Shown piece by piece: positions 37,701 to 45,851 of a stretch of 64,000 nucleotides of DNA. The notes beneath the pieces were generated by a model, which saw only the letters and a program-made list of their open reading frames with translations, was not told the origin of the DNA and ran no database searches. Each line of letters opens with the position of its first letter. Position 1 is the first letter of the stretch. The translations under genes and the position numbers were made by a program. The stretch lies in assembly GCA_024742495.1 (NCBI GenBank), contig JANSYJ010000002.1, positions 1-64,000 on the forward strand, given 5' to 3'. Source of the DNA: Bacteroidota bacterium (GTDB taxonomy: Bacteria; Bacteroidota; Bacteroidia; Flavobacteriales; Schleiferiaceae).

Positions 37701-40230
37701 TTCTTAAGTCATCTATACTTATAGGCGCTTGATTGCTGAAGGGAGAATTGCGATAGGCTATAAATTTTACACTAATTGTATCGTTGATATAGTTGCTTAA
37801 AGGAACTATAGCTTCTAGCCATGGATCTGCAGAAGCAGTTTGTTGTTGTCCTGATTTGCTCCACACATGCGTAAAGCCCGAGCCATCATTTACAAGTACC
37901 GCTAAGCTATCCATAGCAAAGCCATACATGTGATACCAAAAACGCATTTCGGGTGCTGTTAATGGGCCAAGATCAAAAAGAGGTGTAACCACTTCTGTGC
38001 TGGTTACCTGGCTAAAGTTAGCACCGAAAAGGGCTTGTGAGAAAAGGTATTTACCAGTTCCAGTGGTGTGATCGGCATTGGGGCCAGCGTTGAAAGTTGT
38101 AGTAGGGCCGTCTTCTACCGACCATTGATAGTTAACTTGAGTTTCTGGAATCCAACAGGAGTTTAGGGTTCCTGGAACGGTAAAGGTTCCGGTGGTAAAA
38201 TCACTGCCATCGAAATTTTCGAAATAAGGTGTGCTTTGGGGAAGGCAGGTTGTTTTAATGGTGATGGGGCCAGCCCATACAGAAACATCGCCTGGTCCGC
38301 AACTATCTCGAATCCAAACATCATAGGAGGTATTTGGACTTAAACCGGTTAAATTAAAGGGATTGCTGGCGGCGTTAACGATGGTTCCCGCGTTTGCAGC
38401 AACTCCTACCGCGCCATAAGAAACATTCCAATTGGTGGCTCCTCCGGATAGCCAAGAAAGATTGGCATTATTGGGTCCAACCGCTAACACATTAATATTT
38501 TGCGGTTCAGGGCAGCTGGGGGCCTCGTCAATACTGAGATCGTCAATAGCCATATCGGCTGCAAAGCCAGCATTGCGGACCGCCACAAATTGCAGTTGAA
38601 CAGTATCATTAACATAAGAACTCAAGGAAATAATTATTTCTTTCCAAGCCTGCGTTTTTGAAGTCTGTTGCTGTCCTGTTTGCGTATTAATGATTTGCCA
38701 ACCGCTACCATTATTAATATATACTTGAAGTCTATTTATGTTAAAACCAAACATGTGCACGAAGTAGCGCAACTCAGGATTACTTAAGCCACCGAGATCA
38801 ATAAGAGGACTGGTGAGGACGGTGGAGTCTTGTGAAAAGCCTCCGCCAACAATTTCAGAATACATGTATTGCGCACTACCGGTAGTATTATCACCGCTGG
38901 GACCTGTATTGGTTGGACTGAAAAAGGGAGGTCCCGTTTTCCACACGTAGGGCGTTAATGGTGCCCTTTGCCAACAAGAATTTATATTCCCTATTCCATT
39001 GAAGGTGGAGCTAGTGGTGAATCCATTAGCATCAAAATTCTCACTGTAAGGTGTTGCAATTGGGGTGCAAGCTGTTTTAAATGCGATAGGGCCAACCCAA
39101 TCTGAAACATCAGCTAGTCCGCAGCTATCCCTAACATATACCTCATAATTTGTATTGGCGCTCAGGCCGGTAATTGTACCAGGGTTGGTACTGCTGTTGA
39201 CAATCGTTCCATTGTTGGCCGCAAATCCCGGACTTCCATAACTCAATTGCCAATTGCTCGCACCGCCAGAAAGCCAGCTCAAAGTTGCTCTATCGAAGCC
39301 AGCAAATTGTAAGCTTAAACTATTGGGCTTAGGGCAGGAAGGAGCTTCCTCGATGGCAACATCATCCAAACAAATGGCGTTTTGAAAACCGGTTGTTTGT
39401 TCAATAGATTGAAATTTAAGCCGAATGGTATCATTAGCATAGGCGCTCAAATTCAAATTACTCTCTTTCCAAGCATCGGTATTGGAAGTTTGCTGAGGCC
39501 CAACTATTGTTTGAAGTAAGGTGTAGGTCGCTCCAAAGTCATTGGAGATAAATACTTTCAATCGTTCTATGTCGGCCCCAAACATGTGATACCAAAAGGT
39601 AAGTTGAGGATTGGTTAAGGTTCCAAGGTCGTATAGTGGTGAAAAGAGACTTGTGGAGTCGGATGGATTGGTAGGAAAGCCCACTTGGTCAATTTGCATG
39701 TATTTCCCGTTTCCACTTTTATCGCTGCTTGCTCCGGTTAAGGTGCTTGTGAATTGCTGCGGTCCCGGCTTCCAAACATATCCGGTAGTGGCATCGCGTT
39801 GCCAGCAAACATTTATGATACCTGCGGTATTAAAGTTTCCGTTTTGCCAAGCAGCACCATTAAAGTTGGTGGTGAAAGGAGGGTTTACCACAGCGCAGCT
39901 AGTTGTACCAGAAGTGGAGGTAGGCCAAGGGTTGGTTCCAGTACAAACCTCCCGCACTTGAACAAAGTAGCTTGTTGCGGCGGCAAGGCCTGAGATTTTA
40001 AGAGGCTTGGAGGTGGTAGTGCTAACAGCGGCAGTAGCTAAGTTCCCACCTTGGGTAACAAATCGATATTGAAAACTAGTGGCAGTGGTATTATCCCAAT
40101 CCACCAAAATAAAATCTGGCCCATAAGCCGTAATCCTCAAGTTTGTTGGGGTATTACACTGCGCTTTTAAGTCTGTAATGACTGAAAGTGAAATGAATAT
40201 CGCAAAGAGGTAGAGTAGTTTGCTCTTCAT
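34795..40230 (-). CDS. Giant T9SS-exported modular protein (MAM-like, FN3 and PKD repeats)
   Basis: From ATG 40230 (signal peptide MKSKLLYLFAIFISLSVITDLKAQ; the longer start adds 17 unfit residues) the protein has 1811 residues. Modules in order: FN3 (25-110), then five repeats of a MAM-like jelly-roll domain (about 180 residues, with CW near the start, F/YHMFG, GQQQT and AIDD) each followed by FN3 (about 90 residues, with VRDSCG). Repeat starts are near 115, 393, 668, 944 and 1220. Three PKD-type domains (about 1490-1725, WDFGxG) follow, then a T9SS type A sorting domain (LDIYPNPVSDVLYL...SFIKK). A cell-surface or secreted adhesin/polymer-binding protein is inferred; no catalytic module is seen. 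Confidence 0.88.
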   Translation of the reverse strand: MKSKLLYLFAIFISLSVITDLKAQCNTPTNLRITAYGPDFILVDWDNTTATSFQYRFVTQGGNLATAAVSTTTSKPLKISGLAAATSYFVQVREVCTGTNPWPTSTSGTTSCAVVNPPFTTNFNGAAWQNGNFNTAGIINVCWQRDATTGYVWKPGPQQFTSTLTGASSDKSGNGKYMQIDQVGFPTNPSDSTSLFSPLYDLGTLTNPQLTFWYHMFGADIERLKVFISNDFGATYTLLQTIVGPQQTSNTDAWKESNLNLSAYANDTIRLKFQSIEQTTGFQNAICLDDVAIEEAPSCPKPNSLSLQFAGFDRATLSWLSGGASNWQLSYGSPGFAANNGTIVNSSTNPGTITGLSANTNYEVYVRDSCGLADVSDWVGPIAFKTACTPIATPYSENFDANGFTTSSTFNGIGNINSCWQRAPLTPYVWKTGPPFFSPTNTGPSGDNTTGSAQYMYSEIVGGGFSQDSTVLTSPLIDLGGLSNPELRYFVHMFGFNINRLQVYINNGSGWQIINTQTGQQQTSKTQAWKEIIISLSSYVNDTVQLQFVAVRNAGFAADMAIDDLSIDEAPSCPEPQNINVLAVGPNNANLSWLSGGATNWNVSYGAVGVAANAGTIVNAASNPFNLTGLSPNTSYDVWIRDSCGPGDVSVWAGPITIKTTCLPQSTPYFENFDGSDFTTGTFTVPGTLNSCWIPETQVNYQWSVEDGPTTTFNAGPNADHTTGTGKYLFSQALFGANFSQVTSTEVVTPLFDLGPLTAPEMRFWYHMYGFAMDSLAVLVNDGSGFTHVWSKSGQQQTASADPWLEAIVPLSNYINDTISVKFIAYRNSPFSNQAPISIDDLRIDEQPSCPEPVNIVFNSAGPSTVNLSWTSGGASNWQIEYGPIGFSSGSGTIVNASSNPFTVTGLSPNTPYQFYVRDSCGLNDVSFWTGPINARTSCTVATAPYFEDFENGSWTDPILFNDPGDIDPCWTRSDSTSYFWQANQGASDGFNSGPSADHTTGSGTYVYTIRQGGFGNNSLNTDLESLPIDLDTLSNPELRFWYHMFGSDIDKLVVQVNDGSGWTNLNTINGQQQTSSTAAWNERIASLSPYVGDTIRLRFAGYRNSSFAFRVNMAIDDIRIDNTPTCPQPSNVNVSSTSPNSINVSWTSGGATNWQIQYRASGSGSPYTIVNATTNPFTISGLNPSTNYEVLVRDSCGANDLSWWTGPIYGNTACGIVSLPFVEDFDGPSWQEGIGFFNTNDQISSCWTRNRQNNNDKWGTGQGSTPSFNTGPLEDAQGSGKYIYFESDFTSASNAATISSPEIALVNTSKPKLFYSYHMFGNNISSLQVRINTRQNGNAIVLKTWTGQQQNSSAASWKLDSIDLGPYIGDTIQVIFRATAQGGQGDIAVDEVSVSSSGPDCGVPFNLQVQNTTYNSLSFGWQNSNTGPSITTLRWYDAAAGPGSATVAPNATSPYTLSNLNASSNYVIELFDSCGALVSDVLTDTLATLFCPPVSAGFTLNARFLRRDFTSTSTNADTLIWDFGTGDSSSATNPIYPYTNPGTYTVVLIAANDCGNSDTITQVIEVCDTLRANFSWQQTADSTFFTADPGNKASGYAWELGNGTTATGNTASAFYSDTLDKFVTLISWNACGDTVRNTRRVEACDPPRADWTYTILSPINSGLRVQFDGTSSVGAATYSWDFGDGNSGTGPTPIHIYSTPGLFYEVELTITGVCGQSTRKFRLNQLGLDDIELPQLDIYPNPVSDVLYLNWSDEKPKASSLLIYSSSGKLVLKEDFTDQRQIEVSRLSPGLYQLMITGDFGELHYSFIKK

Positions 40231-40490
40231 AATTTGGCTTTCCTGTGGTTCTTCTGTTACGAATTTAACGCCTTTCAGCATTAAAAGGTTTGCTCTATCA
40301 ATCTGATTTATTGAAGGTTCGCTATTACTTATTCAGAGGTTTCAAATTTCGCAAATCATTGAGTTTTGCGGGCTTAATCCAAATTTTTAAGGCCTAGGGA
40401 AAGAAGAGGGAAACCATCGCTGTTGGCTTTAGAATTAATAAATTCGCTACGAGCCTAAATGAGCTAGTGGGGAAAAACAAATTTTTAGAA

Positions 40491-41144
40491 ATGACGGAAA
40501 ATTTACAGCAAACCAAGGAAATCTTAAAGCAGAACTTCCCCATCTTCAATAATGAAAGTCTTATTGATCGCATCGCAAACCATGCTCGTGTATTTAAGAA
40601 TGAAAAAGAAGAGCTTATTGTTGATTTGGGTGATTTCCCAAAATGGATTCCGCTGGTTACTAAAGGGGCTTTAAAAATAAGCCGAGCAGATTCAGATGGG
40701 GGTGAAATATTCCTCTACTATTTGTATCCCGGTCAAACTTGTGCCATGACTTTAAACTGCTGTATGATTGATAAGCCAAGTGAAATTAGAGCAGTAGCTG
40801 AAGCTGGTACAGAGTACATTGGGCTGCCGCGTAAAAGTCTGGCAGAGTGGATGATGGAATTTGAAGAGTGGCGCCAGTTTACGCTCGAATCATACAATGA
40901 TCGTTATGAGAACTTATTGGCAACGATTGATGCCATTGCCTTTCATAAATTAGATGAACGATTACTTGGATTGCTGCAGGATAAAAGCATTGCCTTGGGC
41001 AGTACCAAGGTTGAAATTACGCACAAAAAGTTGGCAGAAGAGCTGCATTCTTCGCGAGAGGTGGTTTCAAGATTGTTGAAGCAGTTAGAGAAGGTAGGAA
41101 AGGTTAGCCTGCAAAGGAATCAAATTGAACTAATTGATTTCTAG
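40491..41144 (+). CDS. Crp/Fnr-family transcriptional regulator
   Basis: The 217-residue protein has an N-terminal cyclic-nucleotide-type beta barrel (about 15-115), a dimer helix (115-150) and a winged helix-turn-helix (about 155-215). The recognition helix SSREVVSRLLKQLE carries Arg189, Glu190, Ser193 and Arg194, the positions used by Crp and Fnr to read TGTGA/TTGAT half-sites. Cys84, Cys90 and Cys91 (GQTCAMTLNCCM) could sense sulfur or redox state. The N-terminal [4Fe-4S] cluster of Fnr is absent. ATG 40491 is preferred over GTG 40467. Neighbours encode a CDO-like protein and a rhodanese. Confidence 0.88.
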   Translation: MTENLQQTKEILKQNFPIFNNESLIDRIANHARVFKNEKEELIVDLGDFPKWIPLVTKGALKISRADSDGGEIFLYYLYPGQTCAMTLNCCMIDKPSEIRAVAEAGTEYIGLPRKSLAEWMMEFEEWRQFTLESYNDRYENLLATIDAIAFHKLDERLLGLLQDKSIALGSTKVEITHKKLAEELHSSREVVSRLLKQLEKVGKVSLQRNQIELIDF

Positions 41145-41145
41145 C

Positions 41146-41157
41146 TGATAAATGTCA
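41146..41157. promoter_or_regulatory. Crp/Fnr-like dyad before the CDO-like gene
   Basis: TGA-N6-TCA (within GCTGATAAATGTCATT), 2 bases behind the regulator stop and about 30 bp before a possible -7 element TACATTCC (41181-41188). Its centre would lie near -40. The match is weak in the outer positions. Confidence 0.4.
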
Positions 41158-41206
41158 TTTTTTTTTCGGTGAATGCTGCCTACATTCCATTCTAAAATCA
41201 GAAGTA

Positions 41207-41731
41207 ATGGAAGCTATTAAAACGGTAGATCAACTGAAATACAATCTTACCCTCGGGCCAGGATACGGGGGCTATAGTGATTTGCTAAAAGCGGTAAAAT
41301 TTGACCCTAAGGCCCTTCAAGACTATCTACAGTTTAATTCAGAAACCTATCAACGCATTCGGATTTACGATTCGGATACGGTGGAAGCGGTAATCACCTG
41401 TTGGGAACCTGGACAAAAAGGAATGATCCACGATTTTCACCATTCTCTAGGATGGTTTAAAGTGCTAAAAGGAGCAGTAGGGGTGGAGCATTACAGCATG
41501 CAGAAGGACGAGCCGATATTGCGCTTTAATTATGATTATCCGGAGGATACTCAGGGTTTTTTAAATGATGACTTGGGTTTTCACCGCTTCTCTAATTTGA
41601 GCTTGGGAAGGAGTATAGTTCTTCATTTTTATGCGGATAAGATTAAACATTGGGAGGTGTATAATGAGAAACGCCATCAAGTGGAGGATATAGAAGCCAC
41701 AGTGCATCGTAATTTCGATAAGCCTGCCTAA
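41207..41731 (+). CDS. Cysteine dioxygenase-like cupin protein
   Basis: The 174-residue protein shows the CDO pattern: YQRIRIYDSDTVEAVITCWEPGQKGMIHDF, LGWFKVLKGAV and NDDLGFHRFSNLSLGRSIVLHFY. CDO oxidises cysteine to cysteine sulfinate with an Fe(II) bound by three His. Here His75 and His126 are present, but the second ligand (HDH in known enzymes) is Phe77, with His78 and His79 following; so activity is uncertain. His140 and Tyr142 of the usual triad are kept. The gene lies between a Crp-like regulator and a rhodanese gene, which supports a sulfur role. Confidence 0.75.
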   Translation: MEAIKTVDQLKYNLTLGPGYGGYSDLLKAVKFDPKALQDYLQFNSETYQRIRIYDSDTVEAVITCWEPGQKGMIHDFHHSLGWFKVLKGAVGVEHYSMQKDEPILRFNYDYPEDTQGFLNDDLGFHRFSNLSLGRSIVLHFYADKIKHWEVYNEKRHQVEDIEATVHRNFDKPA

Positions 41732-41754
41732 TCGTGTGATGGCTGTCACGATTA
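41729..41754. promoter_or_regulatory. Crp-like operator before the rhodanese gene
   Basis: A perfect inverted repeat TAATCGTG-N10-CACGATTA overlaps TGTGA-N6-TCACG (41735-41750), very close to the Crp consensus TGTGA-N6-TCACA. It lies at the CDO stop codon and about 25 bp before the -7 element TAAATTTG. Confidence 0.6.
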
Positions 41755-41766
41755 GAGTGAGGATTT

Positions 41767-41774
41767 TAAATTTG
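41767..41774 (+). promoter_or_regulatory. -7 element of the rhodanese gene
   Basis: TAAATTTG, 25 bases before ATG 41800. No TTTG lies at -33; the inverted repeat occupies that place, as in activator-dependent promoters. Confidence 0.6.
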
Positions 41775-41799
41775 CTTTGCGCCACAATTACAGAAACAC

Positions 41800-42105
41800 A
41801 TGGGTATCTTTTCTTTTCTCAACCGCAAAGGCGAAAAAATTAGTGACTTTAAAAGTCGCAATGCGCTTATAATAGACGTTCGCACAAAGGCTGAGTTTCA
41901 GCAGGGTCACATCAAGGGATCTAAAAACATTCCCTTAAACAACATTGCTTCCAAGACTGTGGAAATTAAAAAAATGGATAAGCCCATTATCTTTTGTTGT
42001 GCTTCTGGTATGCGCAGTGGTCAGGCTACCGCTTTGGCAAAGAGAGAAGGTATCGAGTGTATGAATGGAGGAGGCTGGTCCAGCTTAAAACGACACTGGT
42101 CTTAG
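41800..42105 (+). CDS. Single-domain rhodanese (sulfurtransferase)
   Basis: The 101-residue protein has IIDVRTKAEFQQGHIKGSKNIPL and an active-site loop CASGMRS with catalytic Cys67, preceded by Cys66. It transfers sulfane sulfur through a Cys persulfide. No signal peptide is seen, so it is cytoplasmic. Six-residue loops with a small second residue are typical of PspE/GlpE-size proteins. Neighbouring CDO-like and Crp genes suggest a role in cysteine or persulfide balance. Confidence 0.92.
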   Translation: MGIFSFLNRKGEKISDFKSRNALIIDVRTKAEFQQGHIKGSKNIPLNNIASKTVEIKKMDKPIIFCCASGMRSGQATALAKREGIECMNGGGWSSLKRHWS

Positions 42106-42128
42106 CACATTTATTCTAATACATAGTC

Positions 42129-42136
42129 TATTTTTG
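42129..42136 (+). promoter_or_regulatory. -7 element of the NdpA-like gene
   Basis: TATTTTTG, 16 bases before ATG 42153. Confidence 0.5.
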
Positions 42137-42152
42137 GCGCTTATAGATTTTT

Positions 42153-43190
42153 ATGTTCGATAAGACTTTAAGCAGCCTTAGTGATTTAGCGGTTCATTTT
42201 ATTGGTAATAAATCTAAGGAGGAAGAGCTTCGCCTTAGTGCCGCTCAAAGTGGATTAGATCACCCCACTCGGAATATTATCTGGCACTATCTGCAAAGTG
42301 CATTTCGGGATCCCGCATTTTATCAATTCAATCATCCTAGCGGTTTAGAGTTTAATAACCTTTTTAAGGTTTGCCAGTCGCTTTTTAGCAAAAATCAAGA
42401 TTTCTTAAGTGCCTCGCGACAAATGGCTCAACTGCTATTTGAGGTCTCCGACCATCCTCAAGTTAAGTCGGGGGAGCTCTTAGTTATCTATTTTGAAAAC
42501 CTACGTTATAGCGGAATAGAGGCGCCAGCCATAGCCCTTTTCAAATCAGAGCAGAAACATCCATTTCTATTTACGGAGGAAGAGGATGCCAATATTGAAC
42601 TTTACAGTTATCAAGGTATAAATCCCACTAAAGTGGATAAGGCGGCCTTAATTTTTAATACGGATGAAGAGGAGGGTTTCCAAATCTTGGCCGTAGATAA
42701 TATCAATAAAGGAGATGAGGCTAAGTTTTGGTTTGAATCCTTTCTGAAAATTCAAATGCGCAGTACCGAGTTTGTTAAAACTTCCGAGTTGATAAAGGTT
42801 ACAAAAAGCTTTGTTGATCAGGATCTAGGTGCTGATGCTCCCTTGGAAAGAACGGAAAGCTTGGAGTTTATGGGTCGCTCAAAAGAATATTTTGAGTTGG
42901 AGGAAGTCTATGATCCAGAAGCATACAGTAAGCAAGTTTTTCAGGATGAGGGCGTGGCCGATCGGTTTCAGGAATTTGTGAAGTCGCGCGACATACAAAA
43001 CCTAGAACTGGATAGTAATTTTGATATCTCCGATGAGGCCCTTAAAAAGAAAGGTCGCGTATTTAAATCGGTAATTAAGCTGGATAAAAACTTTCACGTA
43101 TATGTGCATGGCGATCGCAGCAAAATAGAAAAGGGCACAGACGATGATGGCCGCCAGTTTTACAAGTTGTATTTCGACGAGGAACACTAA
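42153..43190 (+). CDS. Nucleoid-associated protein (NdpA/YejK-like)
   Basis: The 345-residue cytoplasmic protein matches the 37-kDa nucleoid-associated family: SDLAVHFIGNKSKEEELRLS at the start, SGELLVIYFENL and IALFKSEQK in the middle, and NFDISDEALKKKGRVFKSVIKLDKNFHVYVHG near the end. E. coli YejK binds nucleoid DNA and topoisomerases. It is likely monocistronic. Confidence 0.85.
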   Translation: MFDKTLSSLSDLAVHFIGNKSKEEELRLSAAQSGLDHPTRNIIWHYLQSAFRDPAFYQFNHPSGLEFNNLFKVCQSLFSKNQDFLSASRQMAQLLFEVSDHPQVKSGELLVIYFENLRYSGIEAPAIALFKSEQKHPFLFTEEEDANIELYSYQGINPTKVDKAALIFNTDEEEGFQILAVDNINKGDEAKFWFESFLKIQMRSTEFVKTSELIKVTKSFVDQDLGADAPLERTESLEFMGRSKEYFELEEVYDPEAYSKQVFQDEGVADRFQEFVKSRDIQNLELDSNFDISDEALKKKGRVFKSVIKLDKNFHVYVHGDRSKIEKGTDDDGRQFYKLYFDEEH

Positions 43191-43191
43191 A

Positions 43192-43221
43192 AAGGCCTCC
43201 ACTTCTAAAAGCAGAGGCCTT
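43192..43221 (-). terminator. Terminator of the copper-receptor operon
   Basis: AAGGCCTC/GAGGCCTT (8 bp, 14-nt loop) with a T run on the minus strand. On the plus strand it may also end the NdpA transcript, but the T run there is poor. Confidence 0.75.
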
Positions 43222-43225
43222 GGTG

Positions 43226-45448
43226 TTATGGTAATCGATAATAAAGGCCGAGATAGATATTGCGACCGAAAATAGGCCCCCAAATAAAGTTGCTATCGAA
43301 ATAATCGCCAAAAGCTTGATTGGGATTTACGATAGGATTTTCTTGACGGTAGTCAAGCACATTATCAGCACCAACAAAGAATTCAAAATCCTTCCAGGTC
43401 CTATTAATTTGGAGGTTTAATGTGCTAAAGTCTGGTGACCAATCAAGCTGTTGAAATTCAGCCGGGCTTTCTTCCGTTTTGGGAAGACGTTTTTCGCCAA
43501 ACCAATTTAAGGTTGCGTCTATTTTCCAATCCTCTCGCCACTCATAAGCCACATTTAAAAAGGCGCGATGCAAGGGTACTTGGTAATTAATTGCAAGACC
43601 TTCTAAGAAATTCTCTTGACTATTCAAGTATTTGTAAGCCAGTCTAAAGTCGAGGTTTTCTATAGGACTGTAATCCAATTGACTTAAAATTGAAAGGGAG
43701 TTCGAGCCGCTGCGATTTACGATAAAAGCGCTTCGGGGATCATAATCTAAATCCAAAACCACCTTCGATTCGAACCAGGTATAAAAAAGGTCTGTGTTCC
43801 ATCGTATGAGTTGCTCGCCAATAACTAAGTTCTGACTCCAGCTAAAGCCAGTATTCCATGCTATTTCGGGGAAATTATAGTCATCTACAAAAACCAAATT
43901 ACGCGATGAAGCCAAGGCGCTGGCATTTTCCGCCAAACGGTTGGGGCTTCTTTGGCCTCGCCCACCACTAAGTCTTAGTGTTGTATTGCGATGGACTTGA
44001 TATCTAAATTGAAGTCTTGGACTTATATAGGTCTTTTGGAAAAAGCTATTATAATCTGCCCGGACTCCGGCCACAAGACTAAAATCATCATCGGGTAAAT
44101 AAGTGTATTCAAAATAAGCTCCAGGTACAATTTCTTGACGCTCATGGCGGTAGTCTTCAATGCCCAAAGTGCTTAGGTCTTCACTTATTTGATCGGCATT
44201 AAGTGATAAGCCTGTTTTAAATTGATGGGTAAGATTTCCAATGAAATCGTGGAAAATAGTGTTTAAGTAGAAATTTGCCTGCTGGCTATTTAGATCTCTC
44301 AATCCAAAGCTACTTCCACGTTCTTGATAGTTTGCGCCGTATATAATTCCGATGCTGCGCAATTCCTCCTCAGGAAAGATGTAGCCATTTTTGCCAAATA
44401 CTTCATAGCGCCTTTCTCTATTCGTAAAACCCCAGTTATTCGTTCCATTTTCATTAATGAAGTCTACTTGGCCACCTTCTCGAATATCATCTACGAAGAG
44501 TAATCCGAACTGACCTTCCCAATCGTCGCCAATATGATAATGAGCGCGATGCAGGGCATTTAATTGGCGACCCGTGGTGAGATCTGCAAAACCATCATTG
44601 TTGCGATCTTGGGCAAAAGGAATACTGCTAAAATGAAGCATGGTGGTATGATGCGCATGGCTCTCATCATCCCATCCGCTGCGAATGAGTGCATTAAGTT
44701 CATTTCTTCCTCCTGTATTGCCAAAGGCATTTAGAAGTAAACGAGGGGCATTTTCCGGTTTATAATACTCCACATTTATTTGGCCGGTTATGCTTTCATA
44801 GCCATTCATTACCGAGCTTAGGCCTTTTGTAACTTGAATGCTTTCAATAAATGGTCCGGGTACAAATGAAAGACCATTGCGGGCGTTTAAGCCTCTGGCG
44901 AATGGAATGTTTTCTCTTTGGATGAGAGCGTATTTACCGGCTAAACCCAGCATTTCAATCTGCTTGGTACCGGTAATTCCATCACTAAAAGAAACATCGA
45001 TACTGGCATTGGTTTCAAAGCTCTCAGAGAGGTTGCAGCATGCCGCCTTTCTTAATTCTTTGGTTCCTATTTCATAGTGTAGGCCCGCCGCTTCAAGGGC
45101 GATTCTCGTGGCCTCTGCCTCTCCAGTTACGGTTACGCCATCTAATTCCGTGGCGCTTGGAATAAGGATGAAATCGGTGGTTCCTTTGCGGGAGATGATC
45201 ACCTTCGATTGAGACTGAAAACCGGCGAAGTTTACAACAAGCTTGTTATAGCCCGCTATTTTATTAATGATGTAATAGCCATCATTAGAGGTGGTGGTGC
45301 CAATGTCGCTTCCTTCCCAGTAAACTTCTGCCAATGGAGCAGGCGTTTTTTGTCCGTTTTCGAAAAGGTAAACATGGCCCTCGATTTGAGCGCATAGATT
45401 TAATCCACCCCCAAGGATAAGGGTGAAAAGTAGAGTCCGAAATTTCAT
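43226..45448 (-). CDS. TonB-dependent receptor, probable copper/metal type
   Basis: The 740-residue receptor has a signal peptide (MKFRTLLFTLILGGGLNLCAQ), a CarboxypepD_reg-like domain (IEGHVYLFENGQKTPAPLAEVYW, about 22-100), a plug with KELRKAACCNLSESFETNASIDVSFSDG (about 135-160) and a beta-barrel ending in RNIYLGLYYRLP. The CC motif in the plug, the DDESHAHHTTMLHF loop and its operon with an HMA protein and a His/Cys-rich protein point to copper or a similar metal, by inference. It starts 5 bp behind the HMA gene. Confidence 0.8.
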   Translation of the reverse strand: MKFRTLLFTLILGGGLNLCAQIEGHVYLFENGQKTPAPLAEVYWEGSDIGTTTSNDGYYIINKIAGYNKLVVNFAGFQSQSKVIISRKGTTDFILIPSATELDGVTVTGEAEATRIALEAAGLHYEIGTKELRKAACCNLSESFETNASIDVSFSDGITGTKQIEMLGLAGKYALIQRENIPFARGLNARNGLSFVPGPFIESIQVTKGLSSVMNGYESITGQINVEYYKPENAPRLLLNAFGNTGGRNELNALIRSGWDDESHAHHTTMLHFSSIPFAQDRNNDGFADLTTGRQLNALHRAHYHIGDDWEGQFGLLFVDDIREGGQVDFINENGTNNWGFTNRERRYEVFGKNGYIFPEEELRSIGIIYGANYQERGSSFGLRDLNSQQANFYLNTIFHDFIGNLTHQFKTGLSLNADQISEDLSTLGIEDYRHERQEIVPGAYFEYTYLPDDDFSLVAGVRADYNSFFQKTYISPRLQFRYQVHRNTTLRLSGGRGQRSPNRLAENASALASSRNLVFVDDYNFPEIAWNTGFSWSQNLVIGEQLIRWNTDLFYTWFESKVVLDLDYDPRSAFIVNRSGSNSLSILSQLDYSPIENLDFRLAYKYLNSQENFLEGLAINYQVPLHRAFLNVAYEWREDWKIDATLNWFGEKRLPKTEESPAEFQQLDWSPDFSTLNLQINRTWKDFEFFVGADNVLDYRQENPIVNPNQAFGDYFDSNFIWGPIFGRNIYLGLYYRLP

Positions 45449-45453
45449 AAGCT

Positions 45454-45801
45454 TTACTTCTTCTTATGAAAATTATTCGGGTCGCGATAATAGCAACAAG
45501 GGTCTAGTTTGTAGTAAGCGGTATCAGAGGCTGTTTCAAATTCGGTATCGTAACCGGATTTAACGATAGAAGCGTTAATAGCCTTTAGGTCAACTTGTTC
45601 AGGGTCGAATTTCACGCGAAGGGTAAGGCTTTCTAATTCCCATTCTGCAAAGCTTACTCCTTCGAGCTTTGCCGCTTTTTCGATGGTGCTTTTACACATA
45701 TTACAAACACCATTAACAATGAGGGTGGTATCAGTACTAGCCTGGGCTTGCGCACTAAATGCGAATAATAGAAATGGAAGGGCTAAAATTATATTTTTCA
45801 T
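45454..45801 (-). CDS. Periplasmic heavy-metal-associated (HMA) domain protein
   Basis: The 115-residue protein has a signal peptide (MKNIILALPFLLFAFSAQAQ) and an HMA fold with the metal-binding CxxC at Cys33 and Cys36 (NGVCNMCKSTIEKAAK), YD near GYDTEFE, and a second cluster DPCCYY near the C-terminus (HKKK tail). It likely binds Cu(I) in the periplasm and hands it to or takes it from the TonB receptor route. It lies between the HYC gene and the receptor gene. Confidence 0.85.
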   Translation of the reverse strand: MKNIILALPFLLFAFSAQAQASTDTTLIVNGVCNMCKSTIEKAAKLEGVSFAEWELESLTLRVKFDPEQVDLKAINASIVKSGYDTEFETASDTAYYKLDPCCYYRDPNNFHKKK

Positions 45802-45851
45802 GATTTAAGACTTTTATTAATTAATAGACGACGGAGGAATCTATTAGTAGC

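Noticed and set aside
34795-40230. Idea that the repeats of the giant protein are a recent DNA amplification
   Set aside because: The five modules share motifs but differ widely at the DNA level, so recent copying is not supported.
40350-40370. Inverted repeat CGCAAA-N8-TTTTGCG before the Crp-like gene
   Set aside because: Short arms, no promoter element nearby and no resemblance to the two downstream dyads; may be chance.
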